Assembly (NCBI GenBank): GCA_024760905.1
Contig: CM045733.1
Location: 30,907,001-30,971,000 of the forward strand
Length of the DNA: 64,000 bases
Source: Plotosus lineatus
Lineage: Eukaryota > Chordata > Actinopteri > Siluriformes > Plotosidae
Direction: 5' to 3'
Both the position numbers and the translations under genes were made by a program. Positions 11,714-22,112 of the stretch are shown in pieces. Each line of letters opens with the position of its first letter. Position 1 is the first letter of the stretch. The notes beneath the pieces were generated by a model. That model worked only from the letters and a program-made list of their open reading frames with translations. It searched no databases and was not told the DNA's origin.

Positions 11714-12364
11714 TCACTTCCTCGTCCCCTCTGTTTCCTGCACCAACATGTCCATTGAAGTCTGCCCCAATGACCACTCTTTCACCTCTGGGGTACTCTG
11801 CATCACTTCATCTAACTCCCTCCAGAATCTCTCCTTCTCTTCTCGCTCACATCCTGTCTGTGGGGCATAAGCACTAACAACATTGACCATCACACCTTTA
11901 ATTTCTAACTTGAGACTCATCACTCTGTCTGACACTCTTTTCACTTCTAGAACATTCCTGGCAAACTCCTCCTTCAAGATGACTCCGACTCCATTTCTCT
12001 TCCCATCCACACCGTGATAAAACAGCTTAAACCCTGCTCCTATGCTTCTAGCCTTGCGACCTTTCCACCTGGTCTCCTGAACACACAGTATGTCCACCTT
12101 CCTCCTCTGCATCATGTCAGCCAGCTCTCTACCTTTTCCTGTCATAGTTCCAATATTCAAAGTCCCTACTTTCAGTCCTAGACTCATGCCTTTCCTCTTC
12201 TCTCTCTGGCAACGGACACGCCTCCCGCCTCTCCTTCTTCGACGTCTTCGACCAACAGTAGTCCAATTTCCATCAGCACCCTGTTGGTTGACGGCACTGA
12301 TGGCGGTCGTTGTTAACCCGGGCCTCGACCGATCCGGTATGTCATTCTTTCTTGTGATTCGCAT
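11714..12364 (-). pseudogene. RTE APE-like endonuclease (copy 2)
   Basis: After a basic N-terminus the frame reads LKVGTLNIGTMTGKGRELAD, VDILCVQETRWKG, FYHGVDGKRNGVGVI and VSAYAPQTGCE. LCVQETRW carries the catalytic Glu of APE endonucleases. The frame shifts before the expected GADFNGHVG block, which survives in copy 3. This endonuclease nicks the target for reverse transcription. Confidence 0.9.
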
Positions 12365-12486
12365 AGTTTATTTGGCATTTGTTTTACGCCGGATGCCCTT
12401 CCTGACGCAACCCTCTGCATTTATCCGGGCTTGGGACCGGCGTGAGGGAGAGACACTGGTTTGTGCCCCCCCCTCACGGCTGCATT

Positions 12487-12504
12487 TGGGGGCTCGTCCG
12501 GGAT
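12487..12504 (+). other. retroviral-type primer-binding site (tRNA-Pro)
   Basis: TGGGGGCTCGTCCGGGAT is the 18-nt tRNA-Pro primer-binding site used by gammaretrovirus-like elements. It lies exactly at the 5' border of RTE copy 2. It includes the complement of the CCA end, which a genomic tRNA gene would not encode, so it is not a tRNA-Pro gene end. No LTR or gag is recognised on either side, so it would be a relic or a coincidence. Confidence 0.5.
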
Positions 12505-12725
12505 TGAGTGTCTATACTCACCAATAGTTACCTCACCTCTTTCCCCTCTGCATCCTCCTCACAATAATGCAATAATACACCAGTACAACACTAAAACACT
12601 ACAAACAAATACTTTACCTTGGTCCAATCCTGCTCCTGAAAACAATTTCCCGTTTTCTGCAGTGACACACTGACCTCCCTACCATGCAGACCTGTTTCAA
12701 CAACTGTTTCAACAACAGTAAGGAT

Positions 12726-13133
12726 TGATGAGGTTTGAACTTTCAGCCGAACCCGGAAATGCAGAAGACGGTGTAGAGTGCAACAGGTACAATTTATTTA
12801 CTCAATGGCAATATTGAAGACAGAACACAAACACTGGTGGTGACGGAGAGAAAATAACAAACAATAAACACTAGGGACTGTGGCATGGAAAACTGGCTGA
12901 GCACAGCTGTAACCAGAGGCCAGAGAGAAACACAGGGTATCAACTGCGTGATGCGGGACAATCTTCTGGCACCGAAGTGACTGTGCGGCTTGTCTTCATA
13001 GGCTGTAGATTCAGGTGTGTGCTGCTGCAATCAGCTGGAGTAGGTCAGTGATGCCCCTCAGCCGGAGCCTGCACCACTGGGGAGAAAATAAGTTAGAAAC
13101 AGAGCCACCAAATTCAAGGTTCCCCAGAACACA
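12726..13133 (-). repeat. Gypsy 3' LTR (left copy)
   Basis: Plus-strand reading begins TGATGAGGTTTGAAC and ends CCCCAGAACACA, giving TG...CA ends. It is clearly homologous to 16402-16788 but has several substitutions and indels, so the insertion is not recent. Confidence 0.9.
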
Positions 13134-13580
13134 GACCTTAAAAGTACCAACCCCTCCAAGGGGCACCACCTGGCATCCAACCAGGCTTGTCTGGGAATCT
13201 GCTGTAGAACTCGGACAGCAGATAAGGGTCCAGGGTCCAGGATCAGGGATCGGGGGATCCATGAGTGTTCCTCGGGACCATACCCCTCCCAATTCACCAG
13301 TTACTGGTAGCCACAACCCTTCCTGCCGTCATCGAGTATATGGTTGACCAAATAAGTTGGGTGTCCGTCAAAAGGCCAGGGGGGGTGACTAGGGGCGATG
13401 AGGTATGGGCAAGGGTTGGGGAAGACCCGCTGGAGCATGGTGAGACGACTTGTTTCGAGTACAGGTGGCACAGGCTGCAATGAACTCCCTGGTGTCGGCT
13501 GCTATAGTTGGCCACCAGAAGCATTGTTGGAGCAGAAAAAGGATCCAGTGATTCCTGGGGTGGTGGACACATGTCCACAC
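13058..13580 (-). pseudogene. Gypsy integrase remnant and chromodomain (core deleted)
   Basis: The integrase zinc finger end is seen (FWWPTIAADTREFIAACATC, then TRNKSSHHAPAGLPQPLPIP). Shortly after PIPHRP, where the catalytic core should begin, the sequence jumps to the C-terminal chromodomain ([19 protein letters not shown]). The DDE core, about 300-400 residues including the linker, is missing. Confidence 0.85.
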
Positions 13581-13616
13581 TGGAGCACTGGAGTTCTAGC
13601 AGGCAGAAGAACACAA

Positions 13617-14463
13617 TCATCCCTGGGGAAACCATTTGGGCTCTGGTTCCCTCTGCTGGGCATCCTGGACCAGGGGCTCCACCTTCCACCGAGCAGCTCC
13701 GAGCACACAGCAGGCGTGCAAGATGGTTTCTGTGGCGGTGTCTTTCCTTGGGGAGTACTGCCGGGAGGGAGCATCTGGTTTCGTATTTTGTGAATCGAGA
13801 CTGTACTTGAGGTTAAAACTGAACCTCCCCAGGTAGAGGGACCATCGTGCCTGCTGGGAGTTCAACCTCTTAGCTGAATGGAGTTAGGGCAGATTTCTCT
13901 GGTCTGTCCAGATAACGAAGGGGTGGGAGGCTCCTTCCAACTAATGCTGCTACTCTTGGAGTACCAGGACTACTGCCCACAGCTCACGGTTTCCCATGTC
14001 GTAACTTTGTTCCACCGGAGACAGACGACGGGAGAAGAGTACGCATGAGTGTAGTTTCTGGTCTGCAGGGGAGCGCTGGGAAATGACAGCCCCTACTCTC
14101 GAATCTGAGGCATCCACCTCAACCATGAACTGCAGTGTGGGGTCTGGGTGGATCAGTTCGGCTGCGTTGGCTTTCAATTCGCCAAACGCTGTTTGAGTAC
14201 TGGAGGACCATTTGAAAAGTGTCTTGACTGATCTTAGCTGTGTGAGGGGGGGCTGCTAGGTGGCTATAGTCCCGTATGAACCTCCTGTAGAAGTTCGCAA
14301 AACCCAGAAACCATTGTAGTTGTTTGTGTGTTGCTGGAACTGGCCACTCTGCCGCTGCTTTCACTTTCTCCGGATCCAGTTTTAACTGCCCCCTTTCCAC
14401 GATGCAACCTAAAAAAGACACTGTGGATACATGAAACTCAGCTTTCTCAGCTTTAACGTACAA
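13617..14463 (-). pseudogene. Gypsy RT C-half and RNase H
   Basis: Frame 14119-14463 has [20 protein letters not shown] and [19 protein letters not shown]; 13950-14177 has [19 protein letters not shown] and [19 protein letters not shown] (RNase H). 13617-13865 goes on with ARWSLYLGRFSFNLKY and NTKPDAPSR. Wording is that of fish chromovirus pol. Frames are broken at each join. Confidence 0.88.
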
Positions 14464-14528
14464 CTTATTCTCTAGGAGTCTCTAGGATTATGTGGTGAAC
14501 ATGCCCATTGTGATCCTTGGAGATGATC

Positions 14529-15360
14529 AGTCTGTCGTATAGGTAAACAAAAATGAATCGGTTCAGCATGTCTCTGAGAATGTTGTAGATGAATGCTTGG
14601 AAAACCGCAGGGGTGTTAGTCAAACCAAAAGGCATCACCACGTATTCACTCGGTGTGTGTTATAAGCAGTTTTCCATTTGTCTCCTTACTGAATCCGAAC
14701 TAGGCGGTAAGCATTTCTTAAGTCTAATTTGGAGAAGATAGTGGGTTTTCTTCATCGAAAAGAAGGACCCAGCGCCTACCAAGGATAATGAGAGCCGGAT
14801 AAGGGCTGCCGCGAGCGAGTCAGTAATGTATCTTTACATAGCCTCCTTCTCAGGTTTTATATAGTCTCTTAGTGGGGAGCAACTCAATCGAACAGTCATA
14901 TGGCTGGTGCGGTGGCAGCAAAAGGGATTGGTCCTTACTGAATGCCTCCTTTAGGTCATGATACTCTCTAGGGACACCAGTCAAAAAGATCTTCTTCGGC
15001 ATGACAGAGGTTTGGGAAACTTGGGGAGGAACGGTGGCCAGTAGGCAGTGTTGGTGACAGTAGTCACCCCAATTGCATATTGTGAGTGTGGAACAGTCTA
15101 TATGGGGATTATAGGTATGTAACCAAGGCCACCCCAACACGATGGGAATGAGAGGGGCCGAAATGACAAACAGTTCCAAATATTCATGCGAGTTGCCCAA
15201 TAGGCTGAGCTTGACAGGTTCCGTTTTGTGCGTAACACAATGAATGAGTCGACTGTCTATGGCTACCACCTATTTAGGGGTTTTGGGTTCATACACTGGG
15301 AGAAGATGGAGCTTAAATGACAATAAAATTGTCATCGGCACCTGAGTCAATGAAAACTTG
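14529..15360 (-). pseudogene. Gypsy protease and reverse transcriptase N-half
   Basis: The protease motif FIDSGADDNFIV is visible at about 15333-15360, followed by a stop. The frame 14850-15269 carries the rest of the protease and the linker (VLGWPWLHTYNPHIDC, CSIELLPTKRLYK). RT continues with [13 protein letters not shown] near 14600 and FVYLYDRLI near 14530. The catalytic YLDD has become YLYD, so RT activity is lost. Confidence 0.85.
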
Positions 15361-15519
15361 AACCGGCAGGGTTTGTCATGCAGAGTGAAGCATACCTTTA
15401 ACCTGAAGACATTTCCCGGGAGTTGAGGAGGCTCGGCTCACCACTGCCCCTCTCCTTGCTGGTGAGGGCAGCACCACTGGACACTGGGCGAGGCAATATC
15501 CCTTCTCAATGTAGTACAT

Positions 15520-16386
15520 CTAGAGGTGGTTGGTCAATCGCTGTTGTCTTTCTTCCAGCGTCACCTTGGTGCAACCAAGCTGCATGGGCTCGTGGTGGTC
15601 CCCTTGGGCTGGTGAAAAGGAGTCCAAGGAAGTTGGGGATGAGGTGGGAGGGGTGGAGTTAGAAATTGTGGGGTTGCTTGGAAGTGGGACGACAGGGTCA
15701 GCCCGCTCTCCCAGGGATCTTTCCCTGTCTCTCTTTCTCAACCTATTGTCCACTCTTGTAGCTAGACAAATCAGCTCCTCGAGAGTAACTGTCTCATCCC
15801 GCGCAGCTAGCTCGTCTTTCAGTCTATCGGTGAGATCTTTAAAAAATTCCCGAGAGCAGAGTCATTCCACCCGCTTTCTATGGCTAGTATCCGGAAAGAT
15901 ATAGCGTATTCAGATACTGGTCATGAACCTTCTTTTATGCAGAATAGCTGGCTGCTCGACCCCCCCCCCCCCTTTGGCTGGGTGATCAAAAACTCTTCAT
16001 CTCAAGTACAAATCTGGGGTATGGGTGGCAACTGCTAATGCCCAAAAGAGGCTTGATCGATGAGCAATCTCATAATAAACAGTCTTTGCCGGGTCCGTGG
16101 CGTATGCTAGTGGCTGTTGACTGAAAACAAGCAAGGACTGATGGAGGAACTGAGCACATGTACTGGCTGGTGATGCTACCGGCATGGAAGGTGGAGGGTC
16201 AGTGGGAGGGGTCTGGGTGGCAAGCTGTTTTGCAATGGTGCCCATCCTTTCACCGAGCTGAGCCACACTGGTGGCCAGTCGTTGCAGATTATCCAATACC
16301 AGGTTCAGAGTAGTGTCATGTTGGCCCAACAGGAGTCCCTGGCTGGACAATGCCTGTTCGAGGTGCTCAGTCTCTGCTAGGTCCAT
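15520..16386 (-). pseudogene. Gypsy gag
   Basis: From the ATG at 16386 the frame reads MDLAETEHLEQALSSQG and HDTTLNLVLDNLQRLATSVA, as in fish chromovirus gag, up to 15997. A second frame (15520-15753) has EPMQLGCTKVTLEERQQRL, the part just before the zinc knuckle. The knuckle itself is degraded (YYIEKGYCLAQCP, with His and one or two Cys missing). Confidence 0.85.
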
Positions 16387-16401
16387 GTGGCCAGAAGATT
16401 C

Positions 16402-16788
16402 TAATGAGGTTCGAACTTTCAGCCGGACCCAGAAATGCAGGAGACGGGCAACACTGAAGACAGGAGACAACACAAACACTGGTGGTGACATAGAGAAAAT
16501 AAAACAATAAACACTGGTGACTGTGGCATGGAAAACTGGCTGAGCACAGCTGTAACCAGGGCCAGAGAGAAACACAAGGTATCAACTGCGTGATGAGGCA
16601 CAATCCTCTGGCACCGAGGTGAATGTGCAGCTTGTCTTTATAGGGAGTAGCTTGGGTAGTGGAATCAGGTGTGCACTGCTGCAATCAGCCTGAATAGGTC
16701 AGCCACGCCCCTCAGCTGGAGTCTGCACTGCTGGGGAGAAAACAGAATGTGAAACAAAGCTGCCAAATTCAAAGTCCCCCAGAACACA
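16402..16788 (-). repeat. Gypsy 5' LTR (right copy)
   Basis: Begins TAATGAGGTTCGAAC and ends CCCCCAGAACACA on the plus strand; it is 21 bp shorter than the left LTR. Shared blocks include GGCATGGAAAACTGGCTGAG and GTATCAACTGCGTGATG. Confidence 0.9.
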
Positions 16789-16800
16789 GACCATCACAAG

Positions 16801-17190
16801 GATCTCTCTATAAATATCTTAAGCCACTTCGGAATTTTCCCGTACCACCTATGCAGGAATTTTTTTGTACCACCAAGGAATTTTCTTGCACTATCTGCTT
16901 AACCCACAGGAATTTTCCCCTGTGCCACCTAGGACTTTTTATTTATTTAACCTGGGCAGGAATTTTCATGTTTACCCTGGAATTAAACATATTCTGCCCT
17001 GTTCTCATCCATTATTACCTTATTGTAACTTTCATTAACACTCATACATTTTTGGCATGAAGCCAACTGCCACACCGTGGCCAGGGCTGCAGTACTGAGA
17101 CCATAGGCAAACTAACGCAGACATTGATATAACAGGCAATGCTCACCCAATCAGTTAAAATGCTGGCAGTTCCTGGTCCATTGTCATTGC
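16801..17190. other. short spacer, nothing recognised
   Basis: Between the Gypsy element and RTE copy 3. It has imperfect repeats of GGAATTTTC/CACC (16830-16970), a minisatellite-like run of about five units of 25-30 bp. No gene seen. Confidence 0.5.
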
Positions 17191-17274
17191 AGTCCTCAAC
17201 TTAGGTCTTCTTCTTGTCCTTTCGGCTTTTCCCTTCAGGGGTCGCCACAGCGAATCATCTGCCTTCATCTCACC

Positions 17275-18840
17275 CTATCCTCTGCATCTTTTTTCTCTTA
17301 CACCAACTGCATTCATGTCCTCCTTCACCACATGCATGAATCGTCTCTTTGGTCTTCCTCTCGGCCTTCTGCCTGGTAGTTCCAACCTCAGCATCCTACT
17401 ACCAATATACTCAATATCCCTCCTCTGTACATGTCCAAACCATCTCAATCTAGCCTCTCTGACTTTGTCTCCAAAACGTCTTACATGTGCTGTCCCTCTG
17501 ATGTGCTCATTCCTGATCCTATCCATCCTCGTTACTCCCAAAGAGAACCTCAACATTTTCATCTCTGCTACCTCCAGCTCTGCCTCCTGTCTTTTCCCCA
17601 GGGCCACTGTTTCGAAACCATACAACATCGCTGACCTCAACACCATCTTGTACACTTTTCTTTTCATTTTTGCCGATACCTTCCTATCACACATCACACC
17701 GGACACTTTTCTCCAACCATTCCAACCTGCCTGCACACGCTTCTTGACCTCTTTTCCACACTCGCCATTGCTCTGGATTGTTGAGCCGAAGTACATAAAA
17801 TACACCACCTTCCTTATCTCTGCTCCTTGTAACCTCACCATTCCTGTTGGGTCCTTGATATTCATACACATGTATTCTGTCTTACTGAGGCTAACCTTCA
17901 TTCCTCTCCTTTCCAGGGCATACCTCCACCTCTCTAGGTTTTCCTGCACTTGTTCTCTGCTCTCACTGCAGATCACAATGTTATCTGTAAACATCATAGT
18001 CCATGGAGATTCTTGCCTAACCTCGTCTGTCAGCCTGTCTATCACCATAGCAAACAAGAAGGGGCTCAGAGCTGACCCTTGATGCAGTCCCACCTCCACC
18101 TTGAACTCTTCTGTCACACCGATAGCACACCTCACCATTGTCTTACATCTCTCATACATGTCCTGCACCACTCTGACATACTTCTCTGCCATTCCAGACT
18201 TTCTCATGCAATACCACAGTTCCTCTCTCGGCACCCTGTCATATGCTTTCTCCAGATCCACAAAGGCACAATGCAGCTCCTTCTGACCTTCTCTGTACTT
18301 CTCTATTAACATCCTCAAGGCAAACACTGCATCTGTGGTGCTCTTTCTTGGCATGAAACCAAACTGTTGTTCACAAATGCTGACCTCTGCCCTGAGTCTT
18401 GCTTCCACTATTCTTTCCCATAACTTCATCATATGGCTCATCAACTTTATCCCTCTGTAGTTGCCACAACTCTGCACGTCTCCCTTTTTCTTAAAAATGG
18501 GCACCAGCACACTTCTCCTCCACTCCTCTGGCATCCTCTCACTCTCTAAGACCTTGTTGAATGTTCTTGTCAGGAAATCTACTGCTTCCTCTCCTAGACT
18601 CTTCCATACCTCCACCGGTATGTCATCAGGGCCAACTGCCTTTCCATTCTTCATCCTCTTCAGTGCCCTCCTCACTTTACCCTGACTAATCTTTGCTACT
18701 TCCTGGTCCTCAACAGTCACCTCTTCTACTCTTTTTTCTTTCTCATTTTCCTCATTCATCAGCTCTTCAAAGTACTCTTTCCATATTCCCAGCACACTTC
18801 TGTCATCAGTCAATACATTTCCCTCTCTGTCCTTAATCAC
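17275..18840 (-). pseudogene. RTE reverse transcriptase (copy 3), longest open frame, motif C mutated
   Basis: A 521-codon open frame covers the whole RT: GPDDIPVEVWK, NYRGIKLMSH, FVDLEKAYDRVP (motif A) and LHQGSALSPF (motif B). At motif C it reads MMFTDNIVICSE where intact copies have FADD, so the second catalytic Asp is Asn. The C-terminal part keeps WFGHVQRRD and GRRPRGRPKRRF. So the longest frame in the window is probably not an active enzyme. Confidence 0.9.
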
Positions 18841-18982
18841 TCTAACTTACTGCACATCCTTCCCATCTCTATTTCTCTGCTGTGCCAACCTGTATAAATC
18901 ATTTTCTCCCTCTTTACTTTCCAACCAAGCATACAAGTCATCATATGCCCTCTGTTTGGCCTTTGACACCGCTACCTTCGCC

Positions 18983-20140
18983 TTACGCTGTCTTCCTGTA
19001 CTCCTGTGTACTCTCTTCAGTCCTCTCAATGTCCCACTTCTTCTTAGCTAACCTCTTCTTTTGTACACACTCCTGGACTTCCTCATTCCACCACCAAGTC
19101 TCCTTATCTCCTCTCCTTCCAGATGACACACCAAGTATTCTCCTACCTGTCTCCCTGAACACATTAGCTGTAGTTGGCCAGTCATCTGGAAGCACTTCCT
19201 GACCACCCAAAGCCTGTTTCAACTCCTCCTTGAAGACAACACAACACTCCTCCTTTTTCAGCTTCCACCACTTTGTCTTCTGCTCTGCCTTTGCCTTCTT
19301 CACCTTCCTCACCATCAGCGTCATCCTACACACCACCATCCTATGCTGTTTGGCAACACTCTCACCTGCTACTACTTTGCAGTCACTGACTTCCTTCAAA
19401 TTACATCGCCTACACAAGATGTAGTCTACCTGTGTGCTCCTACCTCCGCTTTTATAAGTCACTCTATGCTCCTCTTCTCTTCTGGAAGAAAGTATTTACC
19501 ACAGCCATTTCCATCCTTTTTGTAAAATCTACCAACATCTGTCCTTCTGTGTTCCTGTCCTGGATACCAAACCTGCCCATCACTTCCTCGTCCCCTCGGT
19601 TTCCTGCACCAACATGTCCATTGAAGTCTGCCCCAATGACTACTCTTTCATCTTTGGGGGTATTCTGCATCACTTCATCTAACTCACTCCAGAATCTCTC
19701 CTTCTTTTTTAGCTCACATCCTGCCTGTGGGGCATAAGCACTAACAACATTGAACATCTAAACATCATGCCTTCAATTTCTAACTTGAGACTCATCACTC
19801 TGTCTGACACTCTTTTCACTTCTAGAACGTTCCTGACAAACTCCTCCTTCAAGATGACTCCTACTCCATTTCTCTTCCCATCCACACCATGAAAAAACAG
19901 CTTAAACCCTGCTCCTAAGCTTCTAGCCTTGCTACCTTTCCACCTGGTCTCCTGAACACACAGTATGTCCACCTTCCTCCTCTGCATCATGTCAGCCAGC
20001 TCTCTACCTTTTCCTGTCATAGTTCCAACATTCAAAGTCCCTACTTTCAGTTCTAGACTCCTGCCTCTCCTCTTCTCTCTCTGCCTATGGACACGCCTCC
20101 GCCTCTCCTTCTTCAACGTCTTCGACCAACAGTAGTCCAA
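18983..20140 (-). pseudogene. RTE endonuclease (copy 3), three frames
   Basis: Frames 19709-20140, 19464-19757 and 18983-19462 together carry LKVGTLNVGTMTGKGRELAD, LCVQETRWKGSKA, ERVVIGADFNGHVGAGN (the Asp/Asn catalytic block) and STQVDYILCRR. All APE motifs are visible, split by frameshifts. Confidence 0.88.
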
Positions 20141-20360
20141 TTTCCACCAGCACCCTGTTGGTTAACAGCACTGAAGGCGGTTGTTGTTAACCCGGGCCTC
20201 GACCGATCCGGTATGAATTTTCTTGATATGACTCGCATGTTTTATTTGGCATTTGTTTTACCCCGGATGCCCTTCCTGATGCAACCCTCTGCATTTATCC
20301 CGGCTTGGGACTGGCGTGAGGGAGAGACACTGGCTTGTGCCCCTCCCTCACGGCTGCATT

Positions 20361-20599
20361 AGTCCTCAACTTGGGTATGTACTAATTTTCAGCTGCTCAT
20401 GTCGATTGGTGGCCGACAGGTGCTTCATATACAAAAACCACTGCATAACCAAAAACAACTCCAAAAAGAAAATGCTGCTTATTTACTCCAATCGGAAGTA
20501 CTCCGGGCTCTCAGAGGTAGTGAGTTGAACCAGCTTTCACCTGAATGACAGGATAATCTGCCTAAGGCAGAGTCCTGCAACGATCGGGTACCCACAGGT
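20361..20599. repeat. unclassified interspersed repeat (paralogue at 50246-50400)
   Basis: The right part (20515-20599: GTTGAACCAGCTTTCACCTGAATG, CTGCCTAAGGCAGAGTCCTG, CGGGTACCCACA) matches the minus strand of 50246-50400. The left part starts with the TSD of RTE copy 3. Confidence 0.6.
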
Positions 20600-21875
20600 C
20601 GTCGTCGTCGTCGTCGTCGGCAGCCGTACGTCTCGAGAGACGATGGTGTAGCGCTATGGTAGGCATTTGCAGGATTGACTGTAAAGGCCCACCCTCGAGT
20701 GACAGTTTTTTAAACAATTACTGCATACAAAAGGGCTTTGAGGTGCCATGGGGGCTGCCCTTTCTTTCCTCTTTTCTCTTTTCTCAGCAAGCTTGTTTAT
20801 TCTGTTGCTTTCAGCTTTGTTGACCCCCTCGTTGACAGTTGTCTTCCAGAGCTGGTGTGTTTCAGCAGTGCCTTCCCAGGTGTTGATGTCGATGGCAGAT
20901 AATTTCATGTCCCGCTTGCACACGTCCTTGTACCGAAGCTGTGGTCTTCCTGTGTGGCAGGAGCCCTCACTCAGCTCTCCATACAACATGTTTTTAGGGA
21001 TGCGCCCCTCGTCCATTCGCTGTACATGACCCAACCACCTAAGTCGTCTCTGGCTAAGCAGTGCGAGCAGACTTGGCATGCCAGCATGCTGTAGCACCTT
21101 GGTGTTGGTTACTTTGTCTTGCCATTTTATATGGAGCAGACGCCTGAGACAGCGGAGGTGGAAGCTGTTGAGCCGCTTTTCCTGACCAGCGTACGTGGAC
21201 CAGGCCTCACTACCATAAAGGAGTGTGCTGAGTACACAGGCCTGGTAGACACGTAGCTTGGTGTTCTCAGTTAGCTGCGTGTTACTCCATACATGCTTTT
21301 TCAGCTTGGACATCACTGCGGCGGCTTTCCAGATTATGCATGAGATCTCTGTGTCAAGAGAGAGAGTGTTGGTGATGATGGATCCCAGGTAGGTGAAGGA
21401 GTCCAACACCTCAAGCTGCGTGTTATTTATGTTGATGTTTGGGACTGTGTTTGTGCCCTGGGCCAGGATGTTTGCCTTCTTCAGGCTGATGGTCAGTCCG
21501 AATTCATTACAGGCATAGGACAGGCGACTGACTAGCTCTTGAAGACCAGCCTCAGTGTGGGACGTCAGTGCAGCGCCATCCGCGAACAGCATCTCGCGGA
21601 TGAGGACCTGCCTCATCTTCGTCTTAGCGTGCAGTCGAGCTATGTTAAACAATTTTCCAGCTGATCTGGTGTGGATATGGATCCTTTCCTCACTGTCAGA
21701 GAAGGCATACTGAAGAAGCATCGAGAAGAATATCCCAAAGAGTGTCGGAGCTAGGACGCAGCCTTGCTTCACACCACTGCTCACTGGGAAGGCTTCAGAA
21801 GTCCCACCATTGTAGCAGACTGTGCTGTGCATGTCCTCATGAAAGGAGGTCACGGTTTGGAGTAACCTTTGAGAT
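20600..21875 (-). mobile_element. non-LTR retrotransposon with C-terminal zinc finger, 5' truncated, 11-bp TSD
   Basis: TACCCACAGGT flanks the element (20589-20599 and 21876-21886). The 3' end is a (CGA/ACG)n run (about seven units at 20600-20620). The same site without insertion is seen in the paralogous repeat at about 50250-50280. Clade not assigned. Confidence 0.9.
20654..21853 (-). pseudogene. LINE reverse transcriptase C-half with zinc finger, catalytic Asp lost
   Basis: A 399-codon frame: VSSGVKQGCVLAPTLFGIFF (motif B), then REMLFADGAALTSHTEAG where FADDAA is expected, so one catalytic Asp is Gly. Then SFTYLGSIIT, TLLYGSEAWSTYAGQE, RRLRWLGHVQRMD, and a C-terminal CX2C...H/SX4C finger (FVCSNCLKNCHSRVGLYSQS), whose His is replaced by Gln/Ser. 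The long open frame suggests fairly recent insertion. Confidence 0.88.
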
Positions 21876-21886
21876 TACCCACAGGT

Positions 21887-22112
21887 ACCCAGTGCGTCCC
21901 TACTTTCATTCCTAGACTCATGCCTTTCCTCTTCGCTCTCTGCCTACGGACACGCCTCCAGCCTCTCCTTCTTCGACCAACAGTAGTCCAATTTCCACCA
22001 GCACCCTGTTGGTTAACAGCACTTTCTGATGCAACCCTCTGCATTTATCCGGGCTTGGGACCGGCGTGAGGGAGAGACATTAGCTTGTGACCCTCCCTCA
22101 CAGCTGCATTGT
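21887..22112 (-). mobile_element. RTE 5'-leader fragment with internal deletion
   Basis: Minus strand starts ATGCAGCTGTGAGGGAGG and reaches the KGMSLG codons, but lacks the middle of the leader (from GGAAGGGCATCC to GACCGCCATC). No 3' part. Confidence 0.8.

Larger units (their letters stand above)
9343..12486 (-). mobile_element. RTE-clade LINE copy 2, near full length, frameshifted
   Basis: The minus strand runs from the 5' end (TGCAGCCGTGAGG) at 12486 through APE-type endonuclease and reverse transcriptase frames to GCCGAAAGGAAAAGAAGAAG at 9343. The domain order endonuclease then RT in one unit, short leader and short simple-repeat tail fit the RTE clade. Several frameshifts separate the frames 11714-12364, 11458-11673, 10862-11476, 9831-10856 and 9374-9781. 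I found no clear TSD. Confidence 0.93.
12726..16788 (-). mobile_element. Gypsy-type LTR retrotransposon with chromodomain (chromovirus), defective
   Basis: Two direct LTRs (12726-13133 and 16402-16788) frame minus-strand gag, protease, RT, RNase H and a partial integrase in Gypsy order. The gag ATG is at 16386, only about 15 bp inside the 5' LTR, so there is hardly room for a normal primer-binding site. Many stops and frameshifts; the integrase core is deleted. No target-site duplication is obvious. Confidence 0.92.
17207..20360 (-). mobile_element. RTE-clade LINE copy 3, full length, 16-bp TSD
   Basis: Complete from 5' end (TGCAGCCGTGAGGGAGG, at 20360) to 3' tail (GCCGAAAGGACAAGAAGAAG, at 17207), about 3.15 kb. 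The flanks AGTCCTCAACTTAGGT (17191-17206) and AGTCCTCAACTTGGGT (20361-20376) are a target-site duplication with one mismatch. The target looks like the end of a DNA transposon. Confidence 0.95.

Noticed and set aside
12487..12504. tRNA-Pro gene end
   Set aside because: It includes the CCA complement and lacks the rest of a tRNA; a primer-binding site fits better.
20748..21029. Plus-strand frame with a signal-peptide-like start
   Set aside because: Antisense shadow of the zinc-finger LINE frame.
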